DNA of 8,907 bases, taken from assembly GCA_021782295.1 (NCBI GenBank), contig JAJXVC010000065.1, positions 1 to 8,907 of the forward strand. The letters run 5' to 3'. The stretch is from a bacterium (GTDB lineage Bacteria; Eremiobacterota; Eremiobacteria; Baltobacterales; Baltobacteraceae). The notes below the pieces were generated by a model that saw nothing but the letters and a program-made list of their open reading frames with translations, was not told where the DNA came from and searched no databases. Shown piece after piece: positions 5,608 through 8,907 of this stretch (within the stretch, counting starts at the first letter, position 1; each line of letters begins with the position of its first letter). A program made the translations under genes and the position numbers.

Positions 5608-6540
5608 ATGCGCGTTATCGTGGGAAAGCGCCTGCCGACCTATCTTGGTCTGCTCTATGTCGTATTCGTCTGGGGCCTCAACACCGTCTTGGTGAAAATT
5701 GCCGTCTCGCATGTCAATGCGCTTGCGTTTACGGCGCTTCGTTTCTCGACGATGGCTCCGCTTGCGTTGCTGTGGGTGCGCATCTCCGGAGCGAACCTGC
5801 GTTTCGAGCGCCGCGATTGGCTACTCTTGCTTGCAAGCGGTGCATGCGGCTTCGGGGTCTATCAATATTTTTGGGTGATCGGGCTCGCGCACACGACCGC
5901 CTTTGCTTCTTCGTTGCTCGGAAGCAGCACACCGATCTTTACCATGCTCTATCTCGTTGCGCTCCGGTGGGAACGCGTCCGTAGCGCGCGATGGATCGGT
6001 GCGGGAATCGCGATGCTCGGCATCGCCGTCTTCGAAGGCGCCTTCGCCGGACACGCGACATTCCGCAGCGGCGATGCACTCACGATGCTCGCTGCGATGA
6101 CCTTCGCCGGCTTCAACGTCGTCAGCGCTCGGTTAGCACCGCGCTATCATCCCGTCGCACTGCTTGCCGCGACGCTGCTCATCGGAACGGGAATGATTCT
6201 CCCTGCGGGCATCCCGGCGATCTTCGCCGACCCGCCGACACTCTGGCCGCCGGTCGTCTGGGAAGTCTTTGCCTTCGCGGTCGTTTTTCCGATCGTTCTC
6301 ACGTACCCCGTTTGGAGCACCGGTATCGCAAAAATCGGCGCGGCACGCGTCGCACTCTTCAGTTTTCTCGTTCCAATCGTCTCGGGCGCGCTCTCGATTC
6401 CCCTCCTGCACGCGCGTTTTGCGACGCATCAAATCGTCGGCGCGGCGATCTCGTTGCTGGGGCTCGCCGTCGCAACCTTGCTGGGCCATCTCTCGGTCTC
6501 CGAGGTTTGGGCGCAGCGAGCCGGAGATATCGAGCACTAA
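5608..6540 (+). CDS. EamA / drug-metabolite transporter superfamily permease
   Basis: A 310-aa protein with about ten membrane helices arranged as two EamA repeats. Repeat one has FVWGLNTVLVKIAV (20-33) near its start and AFASSLLGSSTPIFTMLYLV (98-117) at its fourth helix. Repeat two ends with ARVALFSFLVPIVSGALSI (246-264) and HQIVGAAISLLGLAVATLL (274-292). EamA/DMT carriers (RhaT, YdcZ-neighbour, RarD, PecM types) move amino acids, metabolites or drugs, mostly outward, by proton or substrate exchange. The ATG at 5608 leaves a short basic N-terminus before helix 1. The Shine-Dalgarno is weak (GAAAG close by), and a GTG at 5620 is an alternative. The gap of about 15-18 bp to the DUF3311 gene suggests one operon with the symporter. 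Its promoter must lie largely within the hydrolase coding region. Confidence 0.9.
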   Translation: MRVIVGKRLPTYLGLLYVVFVWGLNTVLVKIAVSHVNALAFTALRFSTMAPLALLWVRISGANLRFERRDWLLLLASGACGFGVYQYFWVIGLAHTTAFASSLLGSSTPIFTMLYLVALRWERVRSARWIGAGIAMLGIAVFEGAFAGHATFRSGDALTMLAAMTFAGFNVVSARLAPRYHPVALLAATLLIGTGMILPAGIPAIFADPPTLWPPVVWEVFAFAVVFPIVLTYPVWSTGIAKIGAARVALFSFLVPIVSGALSIPLLHARFATHQIVGAAISLLGLAVATLLGHLSVSEVWAQRAGDIEH

Positions 6541-6558
6541 CGCGAAGGCGCCGCCGTG

Positions 6559-6750
6559 ATGGCACGCCGCGCATGGTATTGGCTCCTCGCTTTACCCTTC
6601 ATTGCGTTGCTGGATGTTCCGATCTACGACCGGATCGATCCGCGCTTGGCGGGTATTCCGTTCTTCTATTGGTACCAACTGGCGTGGGTCGTGCTGACTG
6701 CAGCACTCCTCGGCATCGTCTATCTGGCGACGCGAGAGCGCGGACGATGA
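6559..6750 (+). CDS. DUF3311 small membrane protein, symporter partner
   Basis: This 63-aa protein has two membrane helices (about 6-20 and 36-57) and the DUF3311 pattern: LPFIALLDVPIYDRIDPRL (11-29) followed by GIPFFYWYQLAWV (32-44). DUF3311 proteins are nearly always encoded directly before an SSS-type sodium:solute symporter, as here, and are thought to be small accessory subunits; the exact role is not known to me. The ATG at 6559 is used here; a GTG at 6556 directly before it is equally good, with AAGG at 6545-6548 serving either. Its TGA overlaps the symporter ATG (ATGA), so the two are translationally coupled. Confidence 0.9.
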   Translation: MARRAWYWLLALPFIALLDVPIYDRIDPRLAGIPFFYWYQLAWVVLTAALLGIVYLATRERGR

Positions 6751-8219
6751 ACCTCACCGTCGCGGTCTTCGCCGCTCTCGTCCTGCTCGCGAGCGCCCTC
6801 GGCTTCACCGCTGCGCGTCGAAAGCGCGGCGAGTTGCGCGACCTTCAAGAGTGGGCGCTCGGCGGGCGACGTTTCGGAACGTTACTCTCGTGGTTTCTCC
6901 TCGGCGGCGATCTCTACACGGCCTACACTTTCATCGCGCTGCCGGCACTGGTGTACGGCGTCGGCGCGCTCGGTTTCTTTGCCGTTCCCTATGCGACCAT
7001 CGCCTATCCGATCGTTTTCTTGTTCCTCGCGCGCTTCTGGAATGTCGCGCACGAGCGCGGTTATATGACGGTCGGCGACTTCGTGCGCGGTCGTTATGGA
7101 AGCCGAACGCTCGAACTCGCGATCGCTGCAACCGGTGTGCTCGCGGCGCTCCCCTATATCGCCTTGCAGATTGTCGGCATGAAAGCAGTCCTCGCCCAAC
7201 TCGGCGGCGTCGTTGCGTTCGGCGGTGGAGCGATGCCGCTCACCGTCGCCTTTGCGTTACTCGCCGCCTACACGTATTTCGGAGGTTTGCGCGCCCCGGC
7301 GACGATCGCCGTGTTCAAAGATATTCTCATCTACGCAACGATCGCTGCGGCGATCGTCATCGTTCCGCACGCACTCGGCGGGTGGCACGCCATCTTCGAT
7401 GCGGCGAGCAAGGCTTTGGCAACGCCGCTGCATCCGCAACCGCTCCTCATCGCACCGCAGATGCAGTTTGCGTATGCAACGCTCGCACTGGGATCGGCGT
7501 TATCGCTCTTCCTTTATCCGCACGCGATCACGTCGCTGCTTTCGGCAAAGAGCGCCGACGTCGTTCGCCGGAACGCCGCCTTACTGCCGCTCTATTCCAT
7601 CCTGCTCGGCATCATTGCACTGCTCGGTTTTGCCGCGCTCGCCGCCGGCATCCATGCGGCTCCGAACGAGATCGTACCGATACTCTTCGCTCGTTTCTTC
7701 CCGCCGTGGTTCACCGGCCTTGCCGATGCAACGATCGTGATCGGTGCGTTGGTACCGGCGTCGATCATGGCGCTCGGCGCCGCCAACCTCTTCGTGCGAA
7801 ACGTCATCGCACCGATCTCCGGCCGCATGCCGAGCTCGAATGCCGCTGCAACGAAGTGGCTGACGCTCGCATTCTGCGCGCTCTCGCTTTTGCTCGTCCT
7901 CTACATGAACGTCAAGTTTGCCATCTACTTCCAACTGCTCGGCGGCGCGTGGGTCCTCCAGACCGCTCCCGCGATATTCTTCGGTCTGTATTCGCGGACG
8001 ATCCCCGCGCGTGCGTTGCTCGCCGGGTGGCTAACGGGAATGGTGGCGGCATCGTACCTCGCCGTCAGTGACGGTTTCTCTCCGCTCGTCGCATTCCATA
8101 TCGGCAGCTTCTCGATGACGGGGTTCATTGCGGTCTACGCGGTGCTTGTGAATCTCGCAGTCGCTTTTGCAGCGACGCTTCTCTTCCGCGTTTGCCCCTC
8201 GGAAGTCGAGGCGGCATGA
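6747..8219 (+). CDS. mctP: MctP-type monocarboxylate sodium:solute symporter (SSS family)
   Basis: A 490-aa, roughly 13-helix permease. The N-terminal segment EWALGGRRFGTLLSWFLLGG (35-54) followed by DLYTAYTFIALPALVYG (55-71), GFFAVPYATIAYPIVF (76-91) and GYMTVGDFVRGRYG (105-118) closely matches what I recall of rhizobial MctP, a carrier for lactate, pyruvate, propionate and some amino acids. Further SSS features are LPYIALQIVGMKAVL (135-149), YTYFGGLRAPATIAVFKDIL (175-194), and the YPHAITSLLSAKSADVVRRN stretch after helix 7. Sodium or proton coupling is expected, as in the family. It sits between DUF3311 and the Rid gene, sharing ATGA overlaps with both, so these three are surely cotranscribed. 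Substrate is inferred from family resemblance only. Confidence 0.88.
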   Translation: MNLTVAVFAALVLLASALGFTAARRKRGELRDLQEWALGGRRFGTLLSWFLLGGDLYTAYTFIALPALVYGVGALGFFAVPYATIAYPIVFLFLARFWNVAHERGYMTVGDFVRGRYGSRTLELAIAATGVLAALPYIALQIVGMKAVLAQLGGVVAFGGGAMPLTVAFALLAAYTYFGGLRAPATIAVFKDILIYATIAAAIVIVPHALGGWHAIFDAASKALATPLHPQPLLIAPQMQFAYATLALGSALSLFLYPHAITSLLSAKSADVVRRNAALLPLYSILLGIIALLGFAALAAGIHAAPNEIVPILFARFFPPWFTGLADATIVIGALVPASIMALGAANLFVRNVIAPISGRMPSSNAAATKWLTLAFCALSLLLVLYMNVKFAIYFQLLGGAWVLQTAPAIFFGLYSRTIPARALLAGWLTGMVAASYLAVSDGFSPLVAFHIGSFSMTGFIAVYAVLVNLAVAFAATLLFRVCPSEVEAA

Positions 8220-8614
8220 GCGAACGCATCACCCCCGAGGGTTGGGATACTCCAAGCGGTTATTCAAACGGGATTCTCGCCACCGGCCGATGGCTCGCGA
8301 TCGCCGGTCAAGTCGGATGGAACGCGCGAAAGCAAATGACCTCCGATGATTTTCTCGGCCAGGCTGCTCAAGCGCTGCGCAATATCGCGACGATTCTTCG
8401 CACGGCCGGCGGAGAATCCGAGCATCTCGTCCGCATGACCTGGTACGTTCTCGACGCGCAGGAGTATCGGGCGAACACCCGCGCGCTTGGAAAAATCTAC
8501 CGCGACATTTTCGGCTCGTGCTACCCGGCGATGACGCTGATCGTCGTGGCCGGACTCTTGGAAGAGGGCGCGCGCGTGGAGATCGAGGCGACCGCCGTTC
8601 TGCCAATCGCCTGA
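8216..8614 (+). CDS. RidA/YjgF-family protein lacking the catalytic arginine
   Basis: This 132-aa protein has standard Rid length and fold marks: GYSNGILATGRWLAIAGQVG (15-34), QAAQALRNIATILRTAGG (49-66), VRMTWYVLDAQEYRANTRAL (72-91) and YPAMTLIVVAGLLEEGARVE (103-122), ending in IEATAVLP. RidA proper is a homotrimer that hydrolyses reactive enamines/imines such as 2-aminoacrylate. It needs an Arg (105 in E. coli, within PARS) that binds the substrate carboxylate. Here that position is Met106, while the following glutamate (Glu124) is kept. Rid subfamilies without the Arg lack imine deaminase activity and have other, mostly unknown roles, often linked to catabolic gene clusters. The ATG overlaps the symporter's TGA; GAGG lies 4 nt and GGAAG 10 nt upstream. 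Its stop is 9 bp from the convergent gene. Confidence 0.9.
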   Translation: MSERITPEGWDTPSGYSNGILATGRWLAIAGQVGWNARKQMTSDDFLGQAAQALRNIATILRTAGGESEHLVRMTWYVLDAQEYRANTRALGKIYRDIFGSCYPAMTLIVVAGLLEEGARVEIEATAVLPIA

Positions 8615-8623
8615 TTTTGCGGG

Positions 8624-8907
8624 CTAGGTTCCCGAATTGCCGCCGGCGTGAAAGACGAACTTCACGATGATGCGGTCGATCGTCTGCGCCGAAGCCGATG
8701 TGCCGTACTCGACATACAGCAGGTCTTGGTTCCGGAAGCGCGCTTCGTAGAGAGCCGACAGATTGCTCCCCGGTTCTGCGAACCCACCGGTCCCACTCAC
8801 CGTTCGATAGGCGATACCGAGTGTCGCATTATTGCCGAACGAGCGCGAAAAAATGAAGCGCCGAAGCCACTGACTGTTGTAGACCGGCGCACCACGCCCG
8901 GCTTGCT
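8624..8907 (-). CDS. C-terminal end of a probable outer-membrane beta-barrel protein (partial)
   Basis: Only the last 93 residues lie in the window. They alternate hydrophobic and polar residues in strand-length runs bounded by glycine and asparagine turns: WLRRFIFSRSF (13-23), NATLGIAYRTVSG (26-38), NLSALYEARFRN (48-59), DLLYVEYGT (61-69) and IDRIIVKFVFHAGGNSGT (76-93). This pattern, with an aromatic near the last strand (KFVFH), resembles the barrel end of large outer-membrane proteins such as DUF5916 or TonB-receptor-like proteins; a short Gly/Asn/Ser tail follows the strand. The frame is supported by the absence of stops and by this periodicity. The family name is a guess; the location in the outer membrane is a reasonable inference. 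It is convergent to the Rid gene. Confidence 0.65.
   Translation of the reverse strand, partial: QAGRGAPVYNSQWLRRFIFSRSFGNNATLGIAYRTVSGTGGFAEPGSNLSALYEARFRNQDLLYVEYGTSASAQTIDRIIVKFVFHAGGNSGT

Noticed and set aside
5991..6746. N-terminal extension of the symporter frame by about 250 codons
   Set aside because: It overlaps the EamA and DUF3311 genes in another frame and is Arg-rich without motifs; the ATGA overlap at 6747 gives a normal symporter start.
8615..8640. CGGG..CCCG pairing between the Rid and barrel genes, as a bidirectional terminator
   Set aside because: It has only four paired bases with a poor T tract; not enough to call.

Overview
The window is gene-dense, GC-rich bacterial DNA with G/C-biased third codon positions. 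It carries nine CDS that are complete or open at only one end, plus a divergent control region, and has no RNA genes, insertion sequences or CRISPR array that I can see. An exported serine hydrolase, a prepilin-like protein and the C-terminal end of a probable outer-membrane beta-barrel point to a diderm bacterium. Codon style, the frequent GCGATCGC octamer and the barrel tail remind me of uncultured lineages such as Eremiobacterota (WPS-2), but this is inference and a database search would have to decide it.

Left block, minus strand (1-2297): a three-gene operon read right to left. It encodes a seven-helix membrane protein of unknown function, a short GntR regulator of the YtrA type, and an exported beta-lactamase-fold serine hydrolase whose C-terminus leaves the window at base 1. 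The genes are tightly coupled, with a GTGA overlap and then an 11-bp gap in which the Shine-Dalgarno sequence overlaps the upstream stop codon.

Control region (2298-2577): it separates this operon from a divergent acyltransferase-3 gene. Its right end holds two inverted copies of a GTATTGACACA..AATAC element. Each copy contains a TTGACA hexamer, so a GntR dimer bound here could control both directions.

Middle block, plus strand (2578-4806): a membrane acyltransferase-3, then a prepilin-like protein with a clean G/FTALE cleavage site. The prepilin gene overlaps, by GTGA, a gene for a 203-aa protein with an N-terminal membrane anchor. No pilus assembly genes are visible.

Right block (4811-8907): an alpha/beta hydrolase on the minus strand lies convergent to the pilin pair and divergent, 11 bp from start to start, to a plus-strand operon. 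That operon encodes an EamA/DMT permease, a DUF3311 small membrane protein, a MctP-type monocarboxylate symporter and a RidA-family protein that lacks the usual catalytic arginine. DUF3311, symporter and Rid genes are linked by ATGA overlaps, which suggests one transport unit for organic or amino acids. The window ends in the C-terminal part of a convergent beta-barrel-like protein on the minus strand.
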